Origin: Megamerina dolium
Lineage: Eukaryota > Arthropoda > Insecta > Diptera > Megamerinidae
NCBI GenBank assembly: GCA_963854835.1
Contig: OY978526.1
Span: 61,318,649 to 61,382,648, forward strand
Direction of reading: 5' to 3'
DNA length: 64,000 bases
The position numbers were made by a program, and so were the translations under genes. Under the pieces are notes generated by a model. It was not told the DNA's origin, ran no database searches, and was given only the letters and a program-made list of their open reading frames with translations. Of this stretch, positions 10,806-19,686 are shown piece after piece (position 1 is the stretch's first letter; each line of letters begins with the position of its first letter).

Positions 10806-11520
10806 TTAATTCCTTAAATGCTGATCCAGTATTTGTACTTGCGATAAGTTCCAATTTCTTCTAACTTCCACGGCAAGTTCTGCATACTTTCGTTTTTTTC
10901 CAGATACGACATCTTCAAATTACAGCAACATCAATCATAATGCCGATACTTCTACTTTTGTCTATGACTGTAATGTCGGGGCGGTTATGCTGATTTGTGT
11001 GTTCTGTGTAAATAGTCCGGTCGATGTATACACAAGCGTTGCATTTTCTGATACTGCTGTTGGATCGTATTTATAATACGGTGTGTACAGTGTTTCAAAC
11101 TTGTACTTGCCTAGCAGAGCCTTTTGGAGAATCTTCATCACATTATTATGCCTTGGGGTGTATTCGGTTTGAGCTAGTGGCGTGCAACCAGAGATGATAT
11201 GATCTATTGTTTCTCCATGTTTCCTGCACACTCTACACAAATCGTCCACTACATCTCTATCTTTTAGTATATGTTTTTTGTAGTATTTAGTTGGTATTAC
11301 CCGATCTTGAATGGCGATGATGAAACCTTCGGTCTCAGCAAACAGATCTCTATTGAAAAGCCATTTGTTTGACGATACTTTGCCAACATCTTCACTATTC
11401 AGATTTCTGTAGTGCTGACTATGTATTGGTTTAATTGACCAGTTTTGCCTAAGCTGATCTTCGGATGATTGTGGAACAAATTCACCATTCAAATTAAGTG
11501 GCGTGTAGTTTTCGATTTTT
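10806..11520 (-). mobile_element. R2/R4-type LINE, 3' end with zinc knuckle and REL endonuclease
   Basis: The minus ORF (11492 down to 10962, open to about 11520) reads WLFNRDLFAETEGFIIAIQD, then CRVCRKHGETIDHIISGC, a CCHC-like knuckle, then LAQTEYTPRHN and PYYKYDP. After a frameshift near 11015 another frame gives HNRPDITVIDKS...MIDVAVI, the PD-(D/E)xK REL endonuclease signature of the R2/R4 group. A third frame gives KYAELAVEVRRNW and ends at the TAA at 10806-10808. At least two frameshifts make it dead. No 28S rDNA flanks it, so it is not a standard R2 insertion. Confidence 0.75.
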
Positions 11521-12029
11521 ATTTGATTCGAATTTTATATTATTGGTTTGTTATGTAATTATATTTTACTTTTAATATCTTTATGTATTTAGTTCTTTAG
11601 TTATAGTTTAGCTTTACATTTTCATTACTTTTTCTTTCATTTCATTCACTAGGCACACACACGGATATTTCTATTTTCAACTACTCTGTCTGCTTCGCCC
11701 AAAAAAAATTTATTACACTTTACTGTATTCCATTGTGATATTTTCTATAAATTGTCCTTAATTATAAATGCATTTAAGGCGAATAACAAATGCACACACA
11801 ATTTTCGTACGCGTTACGTTTTCTCGCTTTTGCTCCTGGCAGGATCGCCAATTGTTAACGTTTATATATATAATTAAAAATGCGTTAACATCAAAAATTG
11901 AATCTATTTTTAAGAAAATTTTAAAATTTGATTGAAGAATGAAAATTTTCGATATATAAAAATAAGATCATATTGATCTTCAATAAAAATATTTAACAGG
12001 TACAAATATTACAAGTTGCTTGAATGTCA

Positions 12030-12061
<32 letters not shown>

Positions 12062-12332
12062 GTAATAGTAATAATAAGAATAATATAACACTAGACCCTC
12101 CTTCTGCACCACTGCTGTCATTTCACAATAAACATAGCTATTTTTCCTCGTCCCTCTCAGTTCATTCATTTTTCTTTCCAAATTTGTATGCATCTTTCCT
12201 CTGCTGCCGCAGTTAAGGCGCTCCTCGATTTTTTCATTTTCCTAAATTTTAATTTTAAATGAATTTGGCGCTTATTACGATTAATGAAAACTTACCAATT
12301 TCTATATGTGCCGCTATATACAGAAAATATAT
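11521..12332. other. Unassigned sequence; possible LTR/PBS remnant
   Basis: AT-rich. On the minus strand TGGCGATCCTGCCAGGAGC (11832-11850) follows TGTTAAC-type sequence with the two-base AT spacer typical of an LTR end followed by a primer-binding site. A matching second LTR was not found. An (AAT)n tract lies at 12031-12085. Confidence 0.3.
12031..12085 (+). repeat. (AAT)n microsatellite
   Basis: AATAATAAT repeats, interrupted at the right by AGT and AAG units. It creates spurious poly-Asn and poly-Tyr frames on the two strands. Confidence 0.9.
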
Positions 12333-12770
12333 TGTTACGTTTTTATTCTGTGAGCGTTTAATTCTATTTGAATTACCTTGTTCGATCACTGGATTCTGTT
12401 AATAATAACTGCAACACTTATTTTATACAACTATATACAGCAACAATTTATTTAATAAACACTATTTACAATCAACTCTGTTTATAATCAACTATTTACA
12501 ATAATACTTTAATGTACTAGCAACTTTTGCCTCTGTATAGATGTGTGCGCAGTCACGTTCGGAATTCGATTGATTCTCACTCCTCAACACTGGCTCTATT
12601 TATACTCTGTTGGTAACACCCCAGAATCTTCCTTTATCCAGATTCTTCTCTTCCTTTCTCGTTGGCTTGTTCTGGTTATCGCTTATTTCTTTTTGTTGAC
12701 ATTCATGTCGATGCTGCCAATAGTGTCAGCCACAATAGTGATGAGTAACCAACTATCGATACTCGTTACA
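12333..12770 (-). repeat. 3' LTR of the deleted element, 438 bp
   Basis: In element orientation it runs TGTAACGAG...CGTAACA, the same length as both LTRs of the full copy. It contains the reverse of TATAAATA near its middle (the LTR promoter) and one TATCGATA motif close to its 5' end. Confidence 0.92.
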
Positions 12771-12835
12771 CTGCCCTCCTCTTAACCTTGTTCGTCCCGA
12801 ACAAGTTTTTATACTTCCCCTCGATATGGCGCAAG

Positions 12836-15724
12836 TCACTCCAAGTGCACTACTTTAAACTTTGCTCTTTTATTCCAGGCACGTTGAATACGATACACTA
12901 CGTCATTTATCTTTGCTATAATCTCATATGGTCCTTCCCAATGAGTCTGTAGTTTAGGAGACAGGCCTTTCTTTCGTTGTGGATTATGAAGCATTACAAA
13001 CTCTCCTTCATAAAACCCTTTTGAATTTGCTTTCAAGTCATACCTGGCCTTCATCTTATCGCTTATCATCTGCGACCGCTCTCTGATGAACCGATGTACT
13101 TCATCCAACTGTTCCCGCTTTTCGCTAGTATAATTACCTTCGGTTGATCTCGTTGGTGTTACGACTCCAAATTTTAAATCAGCTGGCAGTCTTAAATCGT
13201 TTCCAAAAATTGCCATTGCCGGTGTAGTAGCCGTAGTATCATGTTGAGCGCATCGATATGCCATGAGGAACATTGGTATATGTACATCCCAGTCTCTTTG
13301 GTATTTATCTACGACTTTTCTCAAATATTCCTCCAAGGTACGGTTAAATCGTTCTACCATGCCATCAGATTGTGGATGCAAAGGTGTTGTACGAGTTTTG
13401 TATATACCCAGCATACGGCATATCTCTTGGAATACAACTGATTCGAAATTTCGACCTTGGTCTGAGTGTAACTCCATCGGTACACCAAAACGAGTAACCC
13501 ATTGGTTGACGAATACATCCGCAACTGTACTAGCTTCCTGATTTAGAATGGGGTATACTTCAGGCCATTTACTGAAGTAATCTATAACCACCAGAACATA
13601 CTTGTTTCCTGCGTTGCTTATTGGAAATGGTCCAGCTATGTCCATAGCAATTCGCTCAAATGGAGCACCCACGGTGTATTGGTGCATCTTACCACGACTT
13701 TTCTTAGTGGGACCTTTGGCCATTGCACATTGCTTACACTTCCGAATCCAATCAGCGACATGGTCATGACATCCAACCCAATAAAATCGTTTCTTTTTTT
13801 TCTCGACGGTTTTGGTGATTCCCAAATGCCCTCCACTGGAGGCATTGTGATACTCAGCTATCACTTCATTTATTCTCGCCTTGGGTACCACTAGAAGATC
13901 ATTAGTGATTTTTCCATCCTCACTTTCCCATGCTCGGAATAAACATACGTCTCGTAAGTGCAGGCTTTGCCACTGCGCCCAATATGCCTTTGCTATCGGA
14001 CTCTCATTAGCCATCTCTTGCCAATCTGGACGTATGCGCTGCTCCTTGTATTTCATGATCTTTGAGAGATCTGGGTCGTTCCGCTGATCTTCTTGAACTC
14101 GTTCGGTGGTCCATGACTCTTCCGATAATACATTCGTAAGTCGTAGGTTAACAATGTGATTCTGGCTTCCTACCCGAGAGCAATATTTGCTATCTACGGT
14201 GTAAGTACGATGATATGGAGTATCAGCCTTACTATGATGAATGACATCACGATCTTCCTTTCGTTGTCCTGGTGAATTCGATCTTTGTTGCTTGCGTCGT
14301 AGACGACAATTACGCGCCATGTGTCCTCTTTGATCGCATATGAAGCAATTACCGGCAAATTTATTTTTGTGTTGATTCCTTGTTCTTTCTTTAGGCTTCA
14401 TACTCGATTGATTGCAATCACGCGCTATATGCCCTCGTTTGTCGCAAATGAAGCACTTACCATTAAATTTGTTTTCACGTCGACCTGTTGTTCTTCCTTC
14501 AGGCTGCACTACTGACTTAACTGCCTGACACACTGCTTCAACCAGATCTGATGTTTCTGCCTCTAGTTGGCGTACACGTGGCACTGGTCGACACATTAAA
14601 CTGGCGGCTTCATATGTCAAGGCACTACTGACTGTTTCGGCATATGTATTCCTGGGTGACATGAATAGGGCACGCTTTGTCTCTCCGTCACGTATGCCAT
14701 CTATGAATGCCTCTATTTTTATTTTTTCGACGAACTCTTCCGAATTACCAGAGAACGCAAGATGACATAAGCGCTCAATGTCAGAAGCGAATTCCTGCAG
14801 GCTCTCATTACTCCGTTGCACACGCGATCTTAACTCCACTCGATGTAACTGACTCTTGTATTCATTTCCATATTTCCGCTGGAGTGTGTTCATCAGTGAC
14901 TGATAGCTACCACGATCTTTCTCTGGAATCATCTGTAACACGTCGGAAGCATTACCTTTTAATGCGACTATTATAGCAGCAGTCTTGTCGCTATCATCCC
15001 ATTGATTCTTCGAAGCGGTTGTCTCGAATTGAAGCTTGAAGATATTGAATGGCGTGCTTCCGTCAAATGTTGGTGGCTTTAGTTTGATTGTACTTGAATC
15101 TCTAATCACTGATGTGGCTGGCCCATTTATTTTTAGTTGGTTGAGATCGTGCTGTAATTTCTCGAACTTATCTTCCAAATCATCTACATGTTCCTTCAGA
15201 TCTGTAACTTTTTCATTAATGGCTCCGGAAATTTCATCTACATGTTCTTTTAGTTCTGCAACTTTCTCATTAATAGCCCCAGAAATTTCTTGTAGTTTGT
15301 AGTTAATTGTCTTCTGGAATTCTCCAATGAAGTTTTCTTGGCGAGACGAACCTTCTTGAATTTCCATACGCAATTCAGCCGAATGTTCTTGAAGCTTGGA
15401 GTCAATGCGAGACGCATTTCCTTGAATTTCCGTACGTAATTCAGCCGAATGTTCTTGTAGCTGTTGTTGTTGCTGTAGCATCATGGTTTTCATGAAATCC
15501 ATGAGTTGACCACTCGAATCTATTTTGCTCTCTTCCTCAGCGTGCACAACTGCTTGTATATCGGCTTCCTCGAAGAACTCATGTTCTTCTACATTAATTC
15601 CCTTAACCTCCATAGCTTGCCTCAGCCTCACCAGCAGTTCCGCCTTTGCACCTGATGACGATAGATTCATCTCTACCAACAGCTTTTTAAGCTGGTCCAC
15701 TTTTAGTTGGTCAATTTTCACCAT
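12836..15724 (-). CDS. Gag-integrase fusion polyprotein (962 aa) of a deleted Gypsy element
   Basis: The N-terminus MVKIDQLKVDQLKKLLVEMN resembles a SAP-type helix pair. A coiled, repeat-rich segment follows (EHSAELR, EISGAINEKV), then a capsid-like region (about 200-400). Two CCHC knuckles are present (CFICDKRGHIARDC and CFICDQRGHMARNC), whereas the full copy has one. The frame then jumps directly to integrase: an HHCC zinc module (GGHLGIT...KCKQCAMAKG) and the acidic triad at MDIAGPF, LHSDQGRNFES and GMVERFNRTLEEY. Protease, RT and RNase H are absent, yet the frame is uninterrupted. It ends slightly early because CGA became TGA after VVHLE. Whether the protein is made or works in trans is unknown. 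Confidence 0.88.
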   Translation of the reverse strand: MVKIDQLKVDQLKKLLVEMNLSSSGAKAELLVRLRQAMEVKGINVEEHEFFEEADIQAVVHAEEESKIDSSGQLMDFMKTMMLQQQQQLQEHSAELRTEIQGNASRIDSKLQEHSAELRMEIQEGSSRQENFIGEFQKTINYKLQEISGAINEKVAELKEHVDEISGAINEKVTDLKEHVDDLEDKFEKLQHDLNQLKINGPATSVIRDSSTIKLKPPTFDGSTPFNIFKLQFETTASKNQWDDSDKTAAIIVALKGNASDVLQMIPEKDRGSYQSLMNTLQRKYGNEYKSQLHRVELRSRVQRSNESLQEFASDIERLCHLAFSGNSEEFVEKIKIEAFIDGIRDGETKRALFMSPRNTYAETVSSALTYEAASLMCRPVPRVRQLEAETSDLVEAVCQAVKSVVQPEGRTTGRRENKFNGKCFICDKRGHIARDCNQSSMKPKERTRNQHKNKFAGNCFICDQRGHMARNCRLRRKQQRSNSPGQRKEDRDVIHHSKADTPYHRTYTVDSKYCSRVGSQNHIVNLRLTNVLSEESWTTERVQEDQRNDPDLSKIMKYKEQRIRPDWQEMANESPIAKAYWAQWQSLHLRDVCLFRAWESEDGKITNDLLVVPKARINEVIAEYHNASSGGHLGITKTVEKKKKRFYWVGCHDHVADWIRKCKQCAMAKGPTKKSRGKMHQYTVGAPFERIAMDIAGPFPISNAGNKYVLVVIDYFSKWPEVYPILNQEASTVADVFVNQWVTRFGVPMELHSDQGRNFESVVFQEICRMLGIYKTRTTPLHPQSDGMVERFNRTLEEYLRKVVDKYQRDWDVHIPMFLMAYRCAQHDTTATTPAMAIFGNDLRLPADLKFGVVTPTRSTEGNYTSEKREQLDEVHRFIRERSQMISDKMKARYDLKANSKGFYEGEFVMLHNPQRKKGLSPKLQTHWEGPYEIIAKINDVVYRIQRAWNKRAKFKVVHLE

Positions 15725-15732
15725 CTTTACAG

Positions 15733-15751
15733 AATCCCACTTCTGACACCA
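15733..15751 (-). promoter_or_regulatory. Primer-binding site, tRNA-Leu type (deleted element)
   Basis: In element orientation the sequence after the 5' LTR and a 2-nt AT spacer is TGGTGTCAGAAGTGGGATTC, identical to the full copy. From memory it complements the 3' end of insect tRNA-Leu(CAG). Confidence 0.75.
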
Positions 15752-15753
15752 AT

Positions 15754-16219
15754 TGTTACGTTTTTATTCTGTGAGCGTTTAATTCTAATTGAATTACCTT
15801 GTTCGATCACTGGATTCTGTTAATAATAACTGCAACACTTATTTTATACAACTATATACAGCAACAATTTATTTAATAAACACTATTTACAATCAACTCT
15901 GTTTATAATAAACTATTTATAATAACACTTTAATGTACTAGCAACTTTTGCCTCTGTATAGATGTTTGCGCAGTCACGTTCGGAATTCGATTGATTCTCA
16001 CTCCTCAACACTGGCTCTATTTATACTCTGTTGGCAACACCCCAGAATCTTCCTTTATCCAGATTCTTCTCTTCCTTTCTCGTTGGCTTGTTCTGGTTAT
16101 CGCTTATTTCTTTTTGTTGACATTCATGTCGATGCTGCCAATAGTGTCAGTCACAATAGTGATGAGTAACCAACTATCGATATTTTATTTTATTTAACCA
16201 ACTATCGATACTCGTTACA
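15754..16219 (-). repeat. 5' LTR of the deleted element, 466 bp with 28-bp insertion
   Basis: 28 bp longer than the family's other LTRs. The extra bases sit near the outer end and duplicate AACCAACTATCGATA around a 13-bp AT filler, giving two TATCGATA motifs 28 bp apart. Confidence 0.9.
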
Positions 16220-16576
16220 ATATTGTAATTGTTATAAAAAAATTATTATAGTAAAACAACTGTCAAACACTAACTTTTGAGTTCTAAGAGCGAGCAGTTA
16301 TTACGGCTTTAGTTCGTTGTACTTTTTTATTTAAGTGTGTGTAATTAGTCAATTGTGTGGCTGTTTTGTTATTTCTTCGCTTTGGAAGTTGGAACTACAT
16401 TTGGTGTTTTGTTGTTTTCGGTTTTTTGATCTTTGTGACATTTTAAGACCGAATAATAAATTCTGTTCTTTCTTTAGTGGTGAATTTTTTCTGTCGATTC
16501 TGAGCAGCCATATTGTAGCCGCAGGGTGCAAAAAAAAAGTTGTGAAGCGGTGGCGTAAACATTATGGTCATATGCC

Positions 16577-17520
16577 ATGGATGAATTTGAGGATTTTATT
16601 GGAAACCAAGAGTCTGTTCTCAAGACGCTGGTTAGTAGAGGGCCGTATGGTGGTGATGTGTTAAATAACAGTACAAGTGAAAATATCACCATTAATTCCA
16701 AGTTAACAGGCGATGGAATTAGGGTGTCCCCAAATTCTCAACTGAATAGAAATTTAAATAATAAAATACTTACGTATCCGAAAGATTTAATTGGAAGTGT
16801 TGCTGTTTTACTAGACACATCTCGGACGGATGATTTCAACAATAAGAGAATTAAAAACGGTCTCTTCTTGTGGGAAAAAATTCACGATCTAAATTAAATT
16901 GCATTGAAAAAATAAGTGCGGTTGGAATGTCTCTATACAAAATATTGTTCAAGAGTGTTAAATTCGGAAATGAGTTTGTTCTAAGTGAAGCTTTGGTGGA
17001 AAAAAAAATTGAGGGCGTTTGTTCCGTGGAATTTTTTAGAAACTTTCGGTATTCCTCGTGATGTACCTTTATACAAGACGGATGAGTACATTCAAAAAAA
17101 TCTAGACAGCGTTTTTAAGGAGACCTCTGTTCAGAGGTTCCACAAACAAACGCGATAGGAAGAACAAAGAAAAATGCATTTCAACTTTATCTGTAAAAGT
17201 GGAATTTTTAGGAAATGAGCTTCCGAAGGAAATCATCTTAAATCATGGAAGTGGACCACTATTTCCTACCTGTACGACAGTGCGACAATTGTAGAAGAAT
17301 CGGACACACACAAAATTCGTGTCGTGACAATAAGCGATGACTAAAATATGGAACTGCACAAAAGATACAAAGATACAAATAAAATATGGAAACCTGAGGG
17401 GACGTGAAGGATCATGTAATGGCCCAAAATGCATTCTGTGTGGTGACTCTGGGCACGTCTCAAATGAGAAAAATAAGTGTAAGGTGTGGTCCAAAGAATT
17501 AGACATAAAAAAATAATGAC
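16577..17520 (+). pseudogene. ORF1 (gag-like) of the I-clade LINE
   Basis: The first frame runs 106 aa to 16897, then shifts to 16912-17061, and again past 17061. The final part encodes zinc knuckles typical of LINE ORF1 nucleic-acid chaperones. At least four frame breaks. Confidence 0.65.
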
Positions 17521-18035
17521 AATAAAAAAGTTGTCAAGGAGGGAAGTAGCGGATTTATATGCAAGCTACAAGGAAAATTGCTTTGACTTACTTGCTCGAA
17601 AATAATGAAGATGATTTTTCTAACCTGCGTAATGAACGAAGATAGAGCTATAGTGAGGTAGTAAAAAAGCTCCATCCACATCGAAAATGAATGTGACACT
17701 TCAAACGCATTTTCAATTGCCAAAATCGAATCCTCCGAATTTCAGTGGTACCACCTTTGATTAAAAGAGGTATTCGAGAGTATCGGAGTTGGAAAAATTT
17801 ACGAGTGAGTTTTGTAAATTCGCTTTGGATGTTTTCAAGAAAGCTGGCAATGTTGAGGCCATAAATGAGGCCAATCATTTCTGTAGAAGATGTGCGGAAG
17901 GGGATGTGGATATCGTTAAAAATTCTGGAGCTAATATCTCGAATTTGGAATGAAATTGCTACAATACAATTAACAGTATTTTAAAGCAAATGGCTAAATA
18001 TTGAAAATTTCATTAACACAAATGATATTGATATA

Positions 18036-19686
18036 CAGTGGCTCACAGCTTATTTCGTACAGTGTATATATTTTTATGTACATGGCTGTAACATCGAAAC
18101 TAAAAAACTTATCAATAAGTTTTGAATGTAGATGTCTATGTATGTGTTTAGTAAACCTAATAAGAAAACGGGGAACCCCAAAAATTGTTCTTTTTGTCAT
18201 GCAAGAGAGAAAAACTATTGATCAGCTGATTTTCAGCTCACATCTTATTTCGTACACAAACTTCAATGTAAGTAAGTTTCATTCTGCCGCGCAGTTACAA
18301 AGTTTTTTTGAATTGTATGAGTTTTTGGACCTTTTTAACTATTATAACAATTTTTATTATTATTATTTTAAATATTTAAAGTGCTGTAAATTAAACATTT
18401 AGCGTTATGGGTCGTCGTACAACGATGGAACAGCGTAAACTGGTAATTAACCATTTTAGGAAAGGTCAGAGTGTGCGAAAAATTGCTGAAATGACAAATT
18501 TAAGTGCCTCAACTGTCCAATACATCATTCAACGCTTCGTTCGCGAAAATCGGTTGGAGAACAAGGGCAGAGAAGCACCTAATAAGATTTTCAACGCTTC
18601 AGACGAGCGTTATATTGTACGAAAAATTAAGAAAAATCCAAAGTTATCCGCTCCGAAGTTGGCTGTAGAGGTTCAGCGTGAAATAGGAAAATCATCCAGT
18701 GCTGAAACTGTCCGACGTGTGCTGCGCAATCATGACTTGAACGGTAGAGTAGCCCGAAAGAAACCATTCATTTCAAAAATGAATATACAACGCCGACTTG
18801 ACTTCGCCAAAGAGCATATTATTAAGACTCCTGCGTTCTGGAATACCGTTATTTTCGCGGATGAGTCTAAGTTTAATATTTTTGGTTCGGACGGAATGTC
18901 ATATGTTTGGCGTAAAGCGAATACCGAGCTAAACAAGGAGAACCTTAAGCCCACAGTGAAGCATGGTGGCGGTAGCGTGATGGTTTGGGCCTGTATGTCA
19001 GCAGCCGGAGTAGGTGAATTGGTTTTTATTGAGGAAACAATGGACAAAATGAAGTACCTCGAGATTCTGAAAAACAATTTACTTCAAAGTGCAGACAAAC
19101 TGGGTTTGCGGGAAGAATTTCGGTACTACCAAGATAATGACCCAAAACATAAATCTGAGATTGTGCAATCTTGGCTTATTTGGAACTGCCCACACTTGAT
19201 GTCTCCACCACCACAGTCACCTGACATGAATGTGATTGAAAATCTTTGGTCTATTTTGGACAATAAAATAAGAACACACAAGATTTCTAATAAGCAAGAC
19301 CTAAAGAAGGTACTGATGGAAGAATGGAAAAAAATCACACCAGACATCACTCAAAAATTGGTGGATTCAATGCCAAATAGACTCCAGGCTGTCATTAACG
19401 CTAAGGGATGTCAACTAAATATTAAAATCAACTTACTTTGTTTTTAGTTTGAACTTAAAGAGACTGTACGAAATAAGCTGTGACATGAATTTTCCTATTT
19501 TTTTCTTATTTTATTTTTTTATAGTGTCAAACACTAAAATTTTGAAAAAGTAAATTTTGGAAAATAAAAAACAAACCTTCCTTTCTAAAATGGCATTTAT
19601 ATTTTGTTCAAATTTTTGCTATATTAGGAATTACGACTGCAGCAATTTTTAAACTGTCACTGTACGAAATAAGCTGGGAGCCACTG
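18036..19686 (+). mobile_element. Tc1-like transposon, 1651 bp, apparently intact
   Basis: Termini start CAGTGGCTCACAGCTTATTT (left) and, reversed, CAGTGGCTCCCAGCTTATTT (right), a one-base difference, flanked by TA (18034-18035, 19687-19688). A second copy of CTCACAxCTTATTTCGTACA lies about 195 bp inside each end (18237-18256; 19465-19483 reversed), so this is an IR/DR element like Sleeping Beauty-type Tc1 transposons. It carries one uninterrupted transposase gene and interrupts the endonuclease of the I-clade LINE exactly at a TA. Confidence 0.95.
18407..19447 (+). CDS. Tc1-like transposase, DD34E, full length (346 aa)
   Basis: Cut-and-paste transposase that would bind the terminal and inner repeats and insert at TA. 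Residues 1-120 form two HTH motifs (QSVRKIAEMTNLSASTVQYI; SAPKLAVEVQREIG...ETVRRVLRNH). The catalytic domain shows D in VIFADESKFNIF, D in YYQDNDPKHKSE and E in SPDMNVIENLW. There are exactly 34 residues between the second and third, the Tc1 DD34E spacing. The glycine-rich KHGGGSVMVWACMS is present. Length equals active family members (about 340). The start ATG is the first in frame. No stop or frameshift is visible, so activity is possible but untested. Confidence 0.95.
   Translation: MGRRTTMEQRKLVINHFRKGQSVRKIAEMTNLSASTVQYIIQRFVRENRLENKGREAPNKIFNASDERYIVRKIKKNPKLSAPKLAVEVQREIGKSSSAETVRRVLRNHDLNGRVARKKPFISKMNIQRRLDFAKEHIIKTPAFWNTVIFADESKFNIFGSDGMSYVWRKANTELNKENLKPTVKHGGGSVMVWACMSAAGVGELVFIEETMDKMKYLEILKNNLLQSADKLGLREEFRYYQDNDPKHKSEIVQSWLIWNCPHLMSPPPQSPDMNVIENLWSILDNKIRTHKISNKQDLKKVLMEEWKKITPDITQKLVDSMPNRLQAVINAKGCQLNIKINLLCF

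Larger units (their letters stand above)
12333..16219 (-). mobile_element. Internally deleted Ty3/Gypsy LTR retrotransposon (Gag-integrase copy)
   Basis: LTRs at 15754-16219 (5' in element orientation) and 12333-12770 (3') flank a single 962-aa ORF. ATAT is directly repeated on each side (12329-12332, 16220-16223). The element is the same family as the full copy at 24721-30717: the PBS next to the 5' LTR, the gag start and the integrase are nearly identical. About 2.2 kb is missing, covering protease, RT, RNase H and the gag/pol junction. The LTRs differ from each other at roughly seven visible bases plus a 28-bp insertion, so this insertion is older than the full copy. Confidence 0.93.

Noticed and set aside
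11993..12216. Poly-Tyr and poly-Asn ORFs on opposite strands
   Set aside because: Both are translations of the (AAT)n microsatellite.
12836..15724. Domesticated Gag or integrase host gene
   Set aside because: It lies between LTRs with PBS and a target duplication, so it is a deleted retrotransposon; domestication would need evidence from other species.
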